A stretch of 64,000 nt of DNA from Aeromonas allosaccharophila (GCF_000819685.1 NZ_CDBR01000097.1:1-64000), one strand, 5' to 3'; counted from the stretch's first letter, positions 38,070-50,100 are shown. The notes: generated from the sequence alone by a model not told the origin. Made by a program: numbers and translations.

Positions 38070-38390
38070 TCAGACGGTGACAGCATCCCCTGCCTGCAGG
38101 GTGTAATCCAGCACTATGATACGTGCCAGCACCGGACGGAAGATGGCCTTGAGGGCATCGTGATCAGGATGGGGCAGATAGCGCTGGCGGGCCGCTTCGT
38201 CGGCGAAGGTCATCAGCACGCTGTGGGTAAAGCCGTCATTCCTCCCCTCGGGGCTGTCATTCTCCCCCCACTCCACAGCGGTCACACCGCTGACCTTGGC
38301 CGGTATGGCGAGGAAGGCGGCCCTGACGGCGGCAATATCGGCGGGGAGTGCGTCGGGCTTGAAGGTGATCAGCAGAATATGTCGGATCAT
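38070..38390 (-). CDS. Dabb (stress-responsive alpha/beta barrel) family protein
   Basis: A 106-residue protein with the ferredoxin-like Dabb fold: MIRHILLITFKPDA at the N-terminus, EWGENDSPEGRNDGFTHSVLMTFADE in the middle (G/DxTHxxxxxF pattern), and RQRYLPHPDHDALKAIFRPVLARIIVLDY at the end. The function of the family is unclear; members dimerise through the beta sheet. The ATG at 38390 follows AAGGAGA. It lies 49 bp after yhdP and 37 bp before the nitrilase start, so it is probably in the same transcript. Confidence 0.88.
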   Translation of the reverse strand: MIRHILLITFKPDALPADIAAVRAAFLAIPAKVSGVTAVEWGENDSPEGRNDGFTHSVLMTFADEAARQRYLPHPDHDALKAIFRPVLARIIVLDYTLQAGDAVTV

Positions 38391-38439
38391 GGCTCTCTCC
38401 TTGAGCGTGAGCAGGTCGAAGCAAGGGTTGGCGCCAGCA

Positions 38440-41400
38440 TCAAGGCTGACGCGGACTGCCTGGTTGTGGATTGAGCAGGAAAGGGGTGGCCGCTGGCAGG
38501 GTGGGCACCACCGCATCGACCGCCTCTTTCTGCTGCTGGTTAAGCTTGATCCGAGCCCGATTGCGTCCCGCCTCGATCAGCTTGGGATCATCGAGCGGGC
38601 CGGAGACCCGGAAATCGATGCGGGTCACCACATCCACCACCGGTTCCAGCAATTTGGAGAGGGCCAGCACATAGAGCCCGGTCACCGGCGTGATGGAGAA
38701 GGCCGCCACCACCGGCAAGGTGCCACCCAGGTTCGGGGAGAAGCTCAGATCGAAGTCGAGCCGCCAGCGCACCAGATCGGCGATCCCTTCACCGCGCAGG
38801 TTGCCAGCCGCCCCTTTCATATAGAAGTCGTCATTTTTGAGCTGCCCCTGCTTGATGGTGGCGGAGGCAGACATGGATTCGAAGTAGAAGCCCTTGTCGA
38901 ACACATCGCGAAAATCGAGGCGCAGCTTGCGCAGCAGGGAGTCGAGACTGAGCAGGGAGAGCAGTCGCGCCCCCTTGTCGTTGACCTCCCGCAGGGTGCC
39001 GCCCTCCAGCTGATAGTTGGCACTTCCCCCCAGGGTCGGCAGACTCGGCCGGTAGGGCACATCCTGCCAGTTCAGATCAAAGGCGAGGGAGCCGGGCGCA
39101 TCGCCGATGGGCGAGGTGTAACCGAGCCGCTTGAGCAGCAGCTCGCTGTTGCCGCTGGTCAGCTTGCCACGGGCGCGGGTCTGCATCCGGTTGCCATCGG
39201 CCAGCCAGTCCATGTTGCCGGTGAGCTGACTGCCGGCCAGCCGCACATCCAGCCCCTTGAGGGTCACCTTGTTGGCACCGGGCACCAGCTCCCCTTTCAC
39301 TTCGCCGAGCGGCAGCTCGCCAAAGCGACAGTCGACACAACTGAATGTCAGCCAGGGAATGGAGGCCATGATGGCGTTATCCTGCTGCGCATCAGGATCC
39401 GGGCTGAGATCCGAACTCTTGCCGGACCAGTAGATGCGGGCAAACTTGGCATCCACCGGGCGATTGGCCACTGCGGGCAGCCGGATCACCCCCATCACGT
39501 CGGGGCTGTCGATCATCACCTCGGTCGCCTGACTGGTCGGCCCCACGGTGAAGCGCGCCGCCTTGAGGGTGGCACTGCCGATATAGGCGCGGGCCAGCTG
39601 ACCATCCACCCACCACTCCTGCGGCAGGAAGGCGGGGCCGACCACCGCATTGCCAGTCTGGTTCTGCGCTGGCAGCCACTGCTTGAGCCGCGCCAGCCAG
39701 CCGCCGACGTCGGCCTCCTGCTGGTTGATGGCAAGCAGCATGGGGGCATCGCGCAGCACCCGGGCACCCGGTTGGCCCACATCGACCCGCACCCGACTGA
39801 GATAGGGCCCCCCTTCTCCGTAGACCAGCCGGGTCTGCATATCCACATCAGCCCCCAGCACGGCGCGAATGTCGGCGCTACCATCCCGGCCACGGGCGAT
39901 CACCTTGAGCGGCAGCCGGCTGGCGCTGCTCTTGGCCAGCGGCAGCGGCAGATCCAGCCCCATCCCCTGCAGGTTGGAGTCGAGCGCCAGCTGGAAGCTG
40001 AACGGTTTGCTCTCGGGCAGGGTCAGCCCAAGCTTGCCACCCCAGTTGCTGCGGCCGTTGAGGATACCGTACGAGGCGATGGCCGCAGGCTGGCGTCGGC
40101 TATCCCACTGCCCCTTGAAATCGAGGTCAACCTGATAGTGATCCGGATGTTGGCGCCCCTGATAGTCAAGGGTCAACGGCTGGTTCCACAGACTCGCCTT
40201 GAGGTTGCTGAAGCGGGTCTGCTCGTTGTCATATTCGAGGCGCCCCTGCACCTTCTCCAGCGGCAGATCCAGACTGGCGACCCGCACCTTGTTGTTGCTG
40301 AAGGTGGCATCGCCGCTCGCCTTCACCTCGCTCTCGCCATCGAGGGGAATATCGAGCTTGACCGAACCGGCCATCGGGCCGCGGATCTCGATCTCTCGCA
40401 GCGCCTGTCCCACCGAACTGCCCAGCGGGGAGTCCTGCAGGTAGTCGCTGATGGCCTTGCCCTCGCCCTGCACCTTGGCATCCACATAGAGGTGGGCGCC
40501 AGGGGAGAGATCCGGGATCCAGGCATGCACCGAGTCGGAGCTCGCCTTGCCAAGTCGGGTGGCGCGGCTGCGCATATCGAGGCCGGCATTCTGGAACAAC
40601 AGGTCGATCTGCAGGTCGGTGAGCGGTTGCCAACCGGGGAAGAATTCGTAGGTGGCCTGCTCCAGCGGCACCGCCACCTGGAAAATGCCATCGCCCTGCT
40701 CATAGGGGAAATCACGGAACTCGCCGTACCAGAGCAGATCGGCCCCCTTGGCCTTGCCCCCCTTGATGGCGCCGCTCAGGTAATCCACCAGTCCCTTGTC
40801 CATCGCCTGCAGCGGGAAGTAGCGATCGGCATGGCCCGCGTTCTTCACATCGATGCGGCCGGTCAGGGCCAGGAAGGGGTGCTCGAACAGATCGAGACGG
40901 AAACGGCTGGCCAGAGTCAGGTCAGGGTTATCCAGCGCGATATCCTGCCCGTAGAGCACCCAGCCTTGTGCCTCGCGCCACCAGTCGAGGCGGGCCGAGA
41001 AGCTGTCGACCGGGATCGGCACCTTGAAGTGACGGGCGGGATCCACCTTGTCGTTCGCCAGCGCCAATCTGGCACTGCCCCCCTTGGGGGTGAGCCAGAA
41101 CTCGCCGTTGAGATCCCGCCAACCGGGCACGTCGTGCCAGGCATTGAGGCTCACATTGGCGATCTCGCCGCTGAAGGAGATATCCTGCCACCCGGCATCC
41201 GCCAGCAGGGTCAAATCGGTCAGCTTGCCCTTGGGCTTGGTCTGCTTGAGCAACTCGCTCTGGGCGGGATACATCGCCGAGACCAGCTGGCTCAGCTGGG
41301 CAAGCTGATCGAGATCGATCTGCGGCACATAGCCCTGCACCCGCTCGCCGATCCGCTCCAGCTGCAACCGGCTGTGCAGCCAGGGTTTTTCGTCAAGTTT

Positions 41401-42330
41401 GAAGATCACATCGTGGCTGGCCAGTTGCCAGTCCTGACCATCCCGGCGCAGTTGAACCTTGCCGCCATCGAGACCGAGACGATGGAGCCGCTGATCCTTG
41501 GGATCCTTCCAGATCAGGTAGTTGTTGCCAAAGGCCAGCAGGGTGTTGCCCAGCTTGCCGCTGTCAAACTCGCTCCAGAGCTGGAAGTCGAGCTGACCGG
41601 CGACGCTGGGCTCACCCGCATGGATCTTGGCGAGAATGGGACTGATATCGAGCTGGCGGGCACCCAGATAGAGCTGCCCCTTGAGGCGGTCGAGGCGCGC
41701 CGTCGGGGCATCGATATCCAGAATCAGATCGATGGTGCTCTCGCCCACCCCGTTGATGAGGTAAGCCTTGCCGACCCCCTGATGGCGCTTGCCGCGGTTC
41801 TGCCAGCGCAGTTGGGCAATGTCGAGCGCCCGCAGATCACCGAGGGAGGTGGTGACGCTGAGGCGGGTGTTATGCACATCGAAGGTGGAGAGCTGGGTCA
41901 GCAGAAAGCGCAGCAGGGCCCCCTGTTGGGGGTCCCCTTGCGGCTCGCGGCTGTTGGCGGGCTGGCTGAAATCGAGGGTGATGTCGCCATCGCTGAGGGT
42001 CAGCTCGCCAAACACCGGCTTGAGCTCGTTGAGGGTGCGCCAGAAGTCGAGATGCACCCAGGCTTTGCCGAGCTGTACGGTAAAACGCCCCGAATCCGGG
42101 GCGATGGCGAGTTGCTGCAATTCGAGGGCGGGCCCTGATTGTGTCCAGTCCAGCCCCACTTGCTCCACGCTGACCTTGAGTTGTGAATCCCCCAGCAGAG
42201 TGTTGATCAGACTCTCCCGGTATTGATTCAGCAAAGGGCCCCCAACCCGTACCAGCGTGACCAGCATGGCCATCAGTACGAACAGGACCCCCAGGGCCAA
42301 CCAGCCCCGACTCAGCCAGCGGTAGACCAA
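38440..42330 (-). CDS. yhdP: YhdP, AsmA-like inner-membrane protein for lipid transport
   Basis: A 1296-residue bridge-like protein with an N-terminal anchor (residues ~8-30) and a very long repetitive beta-rich periplasmic body, ending in an AsmA-type domain (GQLKNDDFYMKGAAGNLRGEGIADLV). In E. coli, YhdP together with TamB and YdbH moves phospholipids to the outer membrane. Length is slightly above E. coli YhdP (1266). It begins 1 bp after the rng stop, as in E. coli where rng-yhdP-tldD are consecutive. Confidence 0.93.
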   Translation of the reverse strand: MVYRWLSRGWLALGVLFVLMAMLVTLVRVGGPLLNQYRESLINTLLGDSQLKVSVEQVGLDWTQSGPALELQQLAIAPDSGRFTVQLGKAWVHLDFWRTLNELKPVFGELTLSDGDITLDFSQPANSREPQGDPQQGALLRFLLTQLSTFDVHNTRLSVTTSLGDLRALDIAQLRWQNRGKRHQGVGKAYLINGVGESTIDLILDIDAPTARLDRLKGQLYLGARQLDISPILAKIHAGEPSVAGQLDFQLWSEFDSGKLGNTLLAFGNNYLIWKDPKDQRLHRLGLDGGKVQLRRDGQDWQLASHDVIFKLDEKPWLHSRLQLERIGERVQGYVPQIDLDQLAQLSQLVSAMYPAQSELLKQTKPKGKLTDLTLLADAGWQDISFSGEIANVSLNAWHDVPGWRDLNGEFWLTPKGGSARLALANDKVDPARHFKVPIPVDSFSARLDWWREAQGWVLYGQDIALDNPDLTLASRFRLDLFEHPFLALTGRIDVKNAGHADRYFPLQAMDKGLVDYLSGAIKGGKAKGADLLWYGEFRDFPYEQGDGIFQVAVPLEQATYEFFPGWQPLTDLQIDLLFQNAGLDMRSRATRLGKASSDSVHAWIPDLSPGAHLYVDAKVQGEGKAISDYLQDSPLGSSVGQALREIEIRGPMAGSVKLDIPLDGESEVKASGDATFSNNKVRVASLDLPLEKVQGRLEYDNEQTRFSNLKASLWNQPLTLDYQGRQHPDHYQVDLDFKGQWDSRRQPAAIASYGILNGRSNWGGKLGLTLPESKPFSFQLALDSNLQGMGLDLPLPLAKSSASRLPLKVIARGRDGSADIRAVLGADVDMQTRLVYGEGGPYLSRVRVDVGQPGARVLRDAPMLLAINQQEADVGGWLARLKQWLPAQNQTGNAVVGPAFLPQEWWVDGQLARAYIGSATLKAARFTVGPTSQATEVMIDSPDVMGVIRLPAVANRPVDAKFARIYWSGKSSDLSPDPDAQQDNAIMASIPWLTFSCVDCRFGELPLGEVKGELVPGANKVTLKGLDVRLAGSQLTGNMDWLADGNRMQTRARGKLTSGNSELLLKRLGYTSPIGDAPGSLAFDLNWQDVPYRPSLPTLGGSANYQLEGGTLREVNDKGARLLSLLSLDSLLRKLRLDFRDVFDKGFYFESMSASATIKQGQLKNDDFYMKGAAGNLRGEGIADLVRWRLDFDLSFSPNLGGTLPVVAAFSITPVTGLYVLALSKLLEPVVDVVTRIDFRVSGPLDDPKLIEAGRNRARIKLNQQQKEAVDAVVPTLPAATPFLLNPQPGSPRQP

Positions 42331-43800
42331 TTACATCATCACCACGTCGAATTGCTCCTGACCACAGAGGGGTTCGCTCACAACCCGCACCTGTTTGCCG
42401 ATAAACACTTCCAGTTCCGCCAGACTGTGGGACTCCTCGCCATGGAGGTAATCGGCCACGGCCGGAGCGGCGTAAACGGTAAACTGATCCGCATCGTAGG
42501 CGCGATTGACCCGGATGATCTCCCGCAGGATCTCGAAGCAGACCGACTCCACTGTCTTGACCCGACCGCGCCCCTTGCACTCGGGGCACTCGGAGCAGAG
42601 CACATGCTCCAGGCTCTCGCGGGTGCGCTTGCGGGTCATCTCGACCAAGCCTAGTTGGGAGAAACCGTTGACGTTGGTCTTGGCGCGATCCTTGGAGAGC
42701 GCCTGCTCCAGGCTGTGCAGCACCCGACGGCGGTGATCTTCCGACTGCATGTCGATGAAGTCGATGATGATGATGCCGCCGAGGTTGCGCAGGCGCAGAT
42801 GGCGTGCGATGGCCGCCGTCGCCTCGACGTTGGTGTTGAAGATGGTCTCTTCCAGATTGCGATGGCCGACGAAGGCACCGGTGTTGATATCCACCGTGGT
42901 CATGGCTTCGGTCTGGTCGATGATGAGGTAGCCGCCGGATTTCAGCTCCACCTTGCGCTCCAGCGCGCGCTGGATCTCGTTCTCCACGTCGTAGAGATCG
43001 AAGATCGGCGACTCGCCGGGGTAGTACTCCAGCTTGTTGGCCAGCTCCGGCACATACTCACCGGTGAAACGCTTGAGCTGATCGAAGCTCTGACGGGAGT
43101 CAACGCGGATCTTGTCGAGCTCGGCACCGACGAAATCGCGCACCACCCGGAAGGCAAGACTGGGATCCTCGTAGAGGATCTTGCAGGGCGGGTACTTCTG
43201 CTTGCGCTCGAGGATCTTGCGCCACAGGCGTTTCAGGAAGGCGGCATCCTGCTCCAGCTCCAGCTCCCCCACCCCTTCGGCGGCGGTACGGATGATGTAG
43301 CCACCCAGCTCGTCCACATAACCGGCCACGGTGCGCTTGAGACGCTCCCGCTCCGCTTCGGACTCGATGCGCTGGGAAACGCCGACGTGGGCGCTGCCCG
43401 GCATAAAGACCAGATAGCGGGACGGCAGAGTGATGTCGGTGGTGAGACGGGCCCCCTTGGTACCCAGCGGATCTTTCACCACCTGCACCATGATGTCCTG
43501 CCCCTGGCGCACCAGCTCGGCGATGTTGCCGACCTGAAACTGCTCCTTCTCCTTCACCGCCACGCACTCGGTGTGGGGCACGATGTCGGAGGCATGGAGA
43601 AACGCCGCCTTGTCCATACCGATATCGACGAATGCCGCCTGCATGCCGGGCAGCACCCGACTGATCTTGCCTTTGTAGATATTGCCCACGATGCCACGCT
43701 TGGCCTGACGCTCTACGTGCACTTCCTGCAGCAGACCGTTTTCGACCAGGGCGACCCGGGTTTCGGAGGGGGTAACGTTAACCAGCAGTTCTACCGACAT
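42331..43800 (-). CDS. rng: Ribonuclease G
   Basis: A 489-residue endoribonuclease that matures the 16S 5' end and degrades mRNA. The S1-like region (~38-128) has GNIYKGKISRVLPGMQAAFVDIG. The catalytic core has VDINTGAFVGHRNLEETIFNTN and IIIIDFIDM with metal-binding Asp residues, and CPECKG (~407) is the zinc-link CxxC. The length is identical to E. coli RNase G. AAGG precedes the ATG. It lies 94 bp downstream of yhdE. Confidence 0.97.
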   Translation of the reverse strand: MSVELLVNVTPSETRVALVENGLLQEVHVERQAKRGIVGNIYKGKISRVLPGMQAAFVDIGMDKAAFLHASDIVPHTECVAVKEKEQFQVGNIAELVRQGQDIMVQVVKDPLGTKGARLTTDITLPSRYLVFMPGSAHVGVSQRIESEAERERLKRTVAGYVDELGGYIIRTAAEGVGELELEQDAAFLKRLWRKILERKQKYPPCKILYEDPSLAFRVVRDFVGAELDKIRVDSRQSFDQLKRFTGEYVPELANKLEYYPGESPIFDLYDVENEIQRALERKVELKSGGYLIIDQTEAMTTVDINTGAFVGHRNLEETIFNTNVEATAAIARHLRLRNLGGIIIIDFIDMQSEDHRRRVLHSLEQALSKDRAKTNVNGFSQLGLVEMTRKRTRESLEHVLCSECPECKGRGRVKTVESVCFEILREIIRVNRAYDADQFTVYAAPAVADYLHGEESHSLAELEVFIGKQVRVVSEPLCGQEQFDVVMM

Positions 43801-43894
43801 AAGTAACCTTGCCTGTTCCAGTTTTGAATTCTATAGAGCCAATCCGGTACAACGCGCGCAAGGGAGAACGCAGCAGAGCACAGCTGACGAGAAA

Positions 43895-44482
43895 TTATCT
43901 AATCTGTTCCAGATGATGCTTGATCAGCAGGTCTGTCTCCAGCAGGGGCAGGCCGACCACGGCGCTGTAGCTCCCCTCGATGCGGCTGACAAACTTGCCT
44001 GCAATGCCCTGAATGCCGTAAGCCCCGGCCTTGTCACAGGGCTCACCGGTCTGCCAGTAGGCCTCGATTTCGGCCTCATCCAGCTTGCGAAACGCCACGT
44101 TGGTGGTGACCAGACGCACGTCACAACGATCCTTGCTGGCCAGCGCCACCGCCGTCATCACCTGATGCACCTTGCCGGAGAGCGCCTCCAGCATATCTTT
44201 GGCATCCAGCAGATCGGACGGTTTCTCCAGTACCCGGTCGCCCAGCACCACTATGGTGTCGGCACCCAGCACCGGCAACGCTGTCGGCGCACACGCCACG
44301 CCAGCCATCGCCTTGTCACGGGCGAGACGGCAGACGTAATCCTGCGCCTTTTCACCCTCTTCCCGCTGCTCGGGCACATCCAGTTTCAGCACCTCGAAGC
44401 GGTAGCCAAGCTGGGTCAGCAGTTCACGGCGACGGGGAGAAGCCGAGGCGAGATAGAGTTGTGGTTCGTTGTTTTTGCTCAT
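43895..44482 (-). CDS. yhdE: Maf-family nucleoside triphosphate pyrophosphatase (YhdE)
   Basis: A 195-residue Maf protein. [19 protein letters not shown] at the N-terminus is the family signature (SxSPRR phosphate contact), and GADTIVVL and KAGAYGIQG complete the active site. YhdE homologues hydrolyse dTTP, UTP and modified pyrimidine nucleotides to monophosphates. It starts 2 bp after the mreD stop, and AGG at the end of mreD serves as its ribosome site, so it is coupled to mreCD. Confidence 0.95.
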   Translation of the reverse strand: MSKNNEPQLYLASASPRRRELLTQLGYRFEVLKLDVPEQREEGEKAQDYVCRLARDKAMAGVACAPTALPVLGADTIVVLGDRVLEKPSDLLDAKDMLEALSGKVHQVMTAVALASKDRCDVRLVTTNVAFRKLDEAEIEAYWQTGEPCDKAGAYGIQGIAGKFVSRIEGSYSAVVGLPLLETDLLIKHHLEQIR

Positions 44483-44484
44483 AT

Positions 44485-44970
44485 TTACCTAATGTTGAAG
44501 CGGCGCCGCACCTTGCGCAGCACCAGAAACACCCAGGGCCATATTAACATCGTCGTCAACGTCGACCAAAAATAGGCGAAGTTGAGGCTGGCCTGGCTGA
44601 ACAGGTGCTCGGCCCAGAATACCGTCATCTTGCCCACCAGCGAGAGACCACCGATGATCAGTGCCTGCTGCCAGAGGGAGAAGTTGCGGATCTTCTGGAA
44701 CTGGAAGGCTGCCAGATAGGTGGTGATGGCCATCGCCATCGCCCGCACGCCGAGGGTGCTGCCGAGCAGCACATCCAGCAGCAGACCCGCCACCCAGGCG
44801 GTGCCGACGTTGGTCCGGTGCGGCAAGGCCAGTGCCCAGTAGATCAGCACCATGGCCAGCCAGTCCGGACGGAAGGGGTCAAATTCGAAAGGAAGCGGCA
44901 GGATCGACAGGCTCAAGGCCAGCAGGATCGAGATCCAGATCCAGATCCTGCCGCTGGCGGGTTGCAGCAT
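44485..44970 (-). CDS. mreD: Rod shape-determining protein MreD
   Basis: A 161-residue membrane protein with five or six hydrophobic segments, including the motif [28 protein letters not shown], a conserved MreD signature, and [20 protein letters not shown]. It acts with MreC and MreB in the elongasome. Its start overlaps the mreC stop by 1 nt (TGATG), giving translational coupling. Confidence 0.95.
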   Translation of the reverse strand: MLQPASGRIWIWISILLALSLSILPLPFEFDPFRPDWLAMVLIYWALALPHRTNVGTAWVAGLLLDVLLGSTLGVRAMAMAITTYLAAFQFQKIRNFSLWQQALIIGGLSLVGKMTVFWAEHLFSQASLNFAYFWSTLTTMLIWPWVFLVLRKVRRRFNIR

Positions 44971-45860
44971 CAGCGAGTGGCTCCTGCGGCGGACGCAGCG
45001 GGCGCTGCCTGTTCGCCATCCTCATCATGTACTTCAGGTTTCTTGTCGGTCCACAGCAGCAGCAGGTAGCGCAGTCGATCCAGCTCCACCAGCGGCTTGG
45101 CCTCGACCTGGGCGAAGGGCTTGCCCTCCACATACTCGGAGCGAGTCACGGTCGCCACCGGATAACCTTCCGGGAAGCGGCCACCCAGACCGGAGGTGAC
45201 CAGCAGATCACCCACCTGAATATCGGTGTTGCGCGGCAGGTTGCGCAGCTCAAGCTTGTCGAGTTCACCACTGCCGGAGGCGATGGCACGCAAGTCGTTG
45301 CGCAGCACCCGCACCGGAATGCCATGGCTGGAGTCGGTGATCAGCAGCACGCGACTGGTGGTGGAGCCCACGTGGAGCACCTGACCAATCACCCCCTGAT
45401 CGTTGATCACCGCCTGACCGTTGTAGACGCCATCCAGCGCCCCCTTGTTGATCAGCACCTGATGGCTGAAGGGGTCGGAATCCACCGACAGCAGCTCGGC
45501 CACCATCTTGCGGGACTCCTTGTGCACCGGCGAGCCCAGCAGCTCGCGCAGACGCTGGTTCTCGTGCTCCAGATGATCCATCTTGAGCAGGCGAGAGCGC
45601 AGGGTAAACAGCTGTTGCTCCTGCTGCTTGGTCTGCTCGATAAGATCGGCACGGGTCTGCACCTGGGTCGACATGGTGTCAAGCAGGGTACCGGGCGCAT
45701 TGGCCATGTATTGCAGGGGACTGACTAACGAACTGAGGTAGACGCGGACATGGGTAAACACACCGAAGCGGGAATCCGCGACGATGGCAGCGATGGAGAT
45801 GATGACGGCGAGAAACAACCGTAACTGAAGCGAAGGGCCTCTACCAAAAATGGGTTTCAT
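44970..45860 (-). CDS. mreC: Rod shape-determining protein MreC
   Basis: A 296-residue bitopic protein: TM at ~10-30, a periplasmic coiled coil at ~60-105 (EQTKQQEQQLFTLRSRLLKMDHLEHENQRLRELL), then the beta-barrel MreC domain with VLINKGALDGVYNGQAVIND, GVIGQVLHVGSTTSRVLLITD and GLGGRFPEGYPV. It scaffolds peptidoglycan elongation enzymes. A terminator-like hairpin separates it from mreB. The start (ATG 45860) and a Pro/Ala-rich C-terminal tail are as usual. Confidence 0.95.
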   Translation of the reverse strand: MKPIFGRGPSLQLRLFLAVIISIAAIVADSRFGVFTHVRVYLSSLVSPLQYMANAPGTLLDTMSTQVQTRADLIEQTKQQEQQLFTLRSRLLKMDHLEHENQRLRELLGSPVHKESRKMVAELLSVDSDPFSHQVLINKGALDGVYNGQAVINDQGVIGQVLHVGSTTSRVLLITDSSHGIPVRVLRNDLRAIASGSGELDKLELRNLPRNTDIQVGDLLVTSGLGGRFPEGYPVATVTRSEYVEGKPFAQVEAKPLVELDRLRYLLLLWTDKKPEVHDEDGEQAAPAASAAGATR

Positions 45861-45867
45861 GGGTCGT

Positions 45868-45895
45868 CAAAAAAGAGCCGGCACGCTGGCCGGCT
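45868..45895 (-). terminator. Terminator-like hairpin between mreB and mreC
   Basis: On the minus strand AGCCGGC (45889-45895) pairs with GCCGGCT (45876-45882) around a 6-nt loop and runs into CTTTTTTGAC. It lies in the 42-bp gap after mreB and probably lowers mreC and mreD output relative to mreB. Confidence 0.78.
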
Positions 45896-45902
45896 TTGGG
45901 TC

Positions 45903-46985
<1,083 letters not shown>

Positions 46986-46988
46986 CTA

Positions 46989-47017
46989 ACTTTACCAATG
47001 CCCACCCTAATGGGCAA
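46989..47017 (-). promoter_or_regulatory. Candidate mreB promoter
   Basis: Minus-strand TTGCCC (47012-47017) and TAAAGT (46989-46994) are 17 bp apart, about 50 bp upstream of the mreB start. The match is moderate. Confidence 0.35.
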
Positions 47018-47110
47018 GCGCTCAAACTGTCGCCAATCAATCAGGCGCGACAAAAATGCGAGTCATCACTCACTCGCACACGCTTGTAAACGCTAATAAA
47101 CAAGGATTTA

Positions 47111-47136
47111 GGGGGATGCCGTTGCGCCATCCCCCC
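47111..47136 (-). terminator. Hairpin at the end of the msh locus
   Basis: GGGGGATG (47111-47118) pairs with CATCCCCC (47128-47135) around 9 nt, 12 bp past the mshQ stop. The T-tract is weak (CTAAATCC), so termination efficiency is uncertain. Confidence 0.6.
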
Positions 47137-47147
47137 TTACACATCAT

Positions 47148-50100
47148 TTAGTGCAATACTTCGCGCCGATAAATAATTCTGTCATTACCCCGGCTGGAGC
47201 CGAAAATGGCCTCACCTTGCAGGTTGCCATCATTGGCACTCGCCGGGTCAGAGAGCCAGAGCGGCGATAATGGCTGTTTTGCCAAATCGACCTTGTAGGG
47301 AATGCGCACCGAGATATCCGGCCTGGCAAAGTGGAACAGGATCTCCCCATCTTTCGCCTGTGCAGCATCGCCACCCGGTGCCGAGCTGCCCAACCCCAGC
47401 TTGATCTTGCGGCCCGCCCCCAGATTCAGGTCGCGAGTGGCTGCATCAAACGAGTGGCCCGGGTTGAGGAAGCGGATGCCGTCAGCGGCGAGAGAGAGCC
47501 GGGTACATTGATCTTCCTTGTTCGGCTGCCAGTTGCCCGCTTCGTAATATTGCATCTTCAGCGGAATAGCGAGCGGCGCCGAGGCAACCCCGGCTTCAGT
47601 CCCGGCCAGCAAGCGTCCGAAATAAACTTTCATCGGTACACTGTCGATCTGACGGGCATTGCAACTGGCACCACTACAATTGCCGACCACGGCATCATTA
47701 AAGTCGGGATTGGCGATCAGGCTGCGCTCACCATCCTCATCCCGCATATAGAGGCCAAACAGCAGCGACTTGTACGGACCATCCGGCTGGTTACCCGAAA
47801 GGCGGGAAAAAGAGGTGGTGCCTTTAAAATCAGCTTTCCCGTTAACCCATGGCAGCGAAGTGATGCTGGTGAGTCGCGTAGCCAAAGAGTGACCATCTTT
47901 GTTATTGGCAACGGTGATATAGGGAGTCCCCTTGGCAAAAGGCCCCGTATAGTTCTGGGTTTGCATCCCTGTGGTGTTACGGGCCTGTACATCCAGCGTA
48001 ACGCCGAAGGGCTGACCCATATAAGAGAACGCATTGCAGGCAGGCACGATCTCGCCGCTCACCAGATTAAAATCAGCAGGGATAAAACGGCCCACCGGCT
48101 GGCTCTGGGCTGATGGAATAGTGTAATTGAAGTAGCCGTTAACAGGCGGAGTCGCCGTCATTCTGAAGACCCCCACCTCGCTGACCGTCTGGCTAATGGT
48201 ATTGACACTGTTGGTCGCTGCCACGTGGTTATAGGTGGTAATACCCAGCGTTGCATTGGTGCCTGGGTTTGGCGCGACCAGCGTACTGCCCAGAACAATA
48301 TTACTCAGCACAAAGTTGGGCGTGATCAGATTCCCGGCGCAGATATCCCCATCATTGGCCGACTCCCAGGCCATCGCCTTGATATCTACCTGGAACGTCT
48401 CCCCCGCTTTTTTGAATACCGGGCAGCTGCTATCACCTGCCGCACAGACCCCTTGCGGAGGGGTAATACACAAGCCGACAGGGCGCGCCATAAACGTGTC
48501 GGACCCCGTCATCACCAAGCCCGCCGTCTCACTACTGCCATTATGACTGGCTGAAAGCTGCATCTGACCCGCATCCGGGTAGGCCACTTTTTTCAAGGTC
48601 GCATTACCCTGATTATCGAAAGTCAGGTTGAGGGTGGTTGGCGTTGGCGAAGCAACACTGGCGGCATAAGTCGCAATGGCATTGCCATCGATGGAGATCT
48701 TGCTACCAAAGTTATTGGTATTTGGATTGTTGTACGTTCCCCAAAAACCGACCGACCTCACCCCGGTGAATCCGGGCACACATTGTTTGGTAATGTCGTC
48801 TTTTTTAACCGCACTGATCGTCACATCCTGAGGTTGGTTGGAATAGGTATCCAGCACATCGAAAATCAAGCCGCTGTCGGCAAAGTAGAGGGTGCAAGCC
48901 GCAACGCTGGGGGTTCCATTGCCAACCTTGCACAAGGTGGAGCTGCCTGGCTTGGTGGTCGGCGTTGAACTTGACACACCGATGGTAACTGGTGTCGTCG
49001 TGTTATTGCGCAGCTGCACTGTGGTCGAGCCGCCACTGAACGACACCGAATTGCCGCCGATCCAACCATTGCTGGCAGAAGTTGGGGTCAGACTCAGGGT
49101 CGCTGTGACAGGATCCGTGATTAGCGTGGTACACGCAGCATTGGCGCACGCCTTGACCGTCACCGTCTCGGGATTGCAGGTCAGCGGCTGACCGGAGTGG
49201 CTTAGCTCGAAGTGATCAACCTTAATTCCACCTGATTCCCCCCCACAGCTAGTTCCTCCGAGATCAACCTTCTCAACAGCATTCTGATCGAAGAAATAGT
49301 TGCGGTTCCCGCTGATATCAATGTTTCCTCCTGCCGCCAACGCCCCTGTGAGCTTGGCGTTACCGGCCATCTGGATATTGCCTGCTACATAGAGGATGGC
49401 ATTAATCTCATTCTGTCCGGTGATAGAGAGATCTCCCTTTACGTAGATGAAGAGATTCTCCGGTCGATTACGGATGTTGAGTCTGGCATTGTTCAGATCG
49501 AGATTGTTGAAGTAGAGCCTTGCCGTCACACCGGTAGCGATAATCTCCGCTTGGTTGCCGATACTACCGTTGTTGAAGTCATGATCCCCGGGCGTGAAAC
49601 TATTACTCCCGTGACCAGCACATCGGGTAACAGTCCCATCAATGTTGCATACCAGATCCCCAAGCGGCGGCTGCAGCACACCAGGTGGAGGAGTCATAGT
49701 AGCCCCCCCTGTTGGCGGGTCGGTAAAGATATCCTTGCAGTTAAAGAAAGGGCATATGTCAGGCCAATCGCCCCCGAAGGGTTCATGGATGACCTTGCTA
49801 TTGCCCGTCATAGTGACGTTAACCGCCGATACGGCGCCAGTCAGCTCGGCTTGGCTGTCCATGGTCAGGTTGCCGCCTTTTACATAAAGAATGGCATTTA
49901 GCTTGGTATTGCCGCTCATGGCGACATTACCGAAATTGTATAGCATCAGGTTGTTGGCCTTACCCTTGGCATTGACCTCCATTTGGTCGCTCAGAACCAA
50001 ACCGTTTTTGATGTAAAACTGGGTGGCACTGCCACTGTCAAAGAACAGCTTGTCGTTATGACCGAGTTCCAGCTTGTCTATCCAGTGGCTACCGCCACTG

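Noticed and set aside
38296-42138. 1280-codon plus-strand frame opposite yhdP
   Set aside because: Long antisense frame explained by third-position GC bias; no start or domain.
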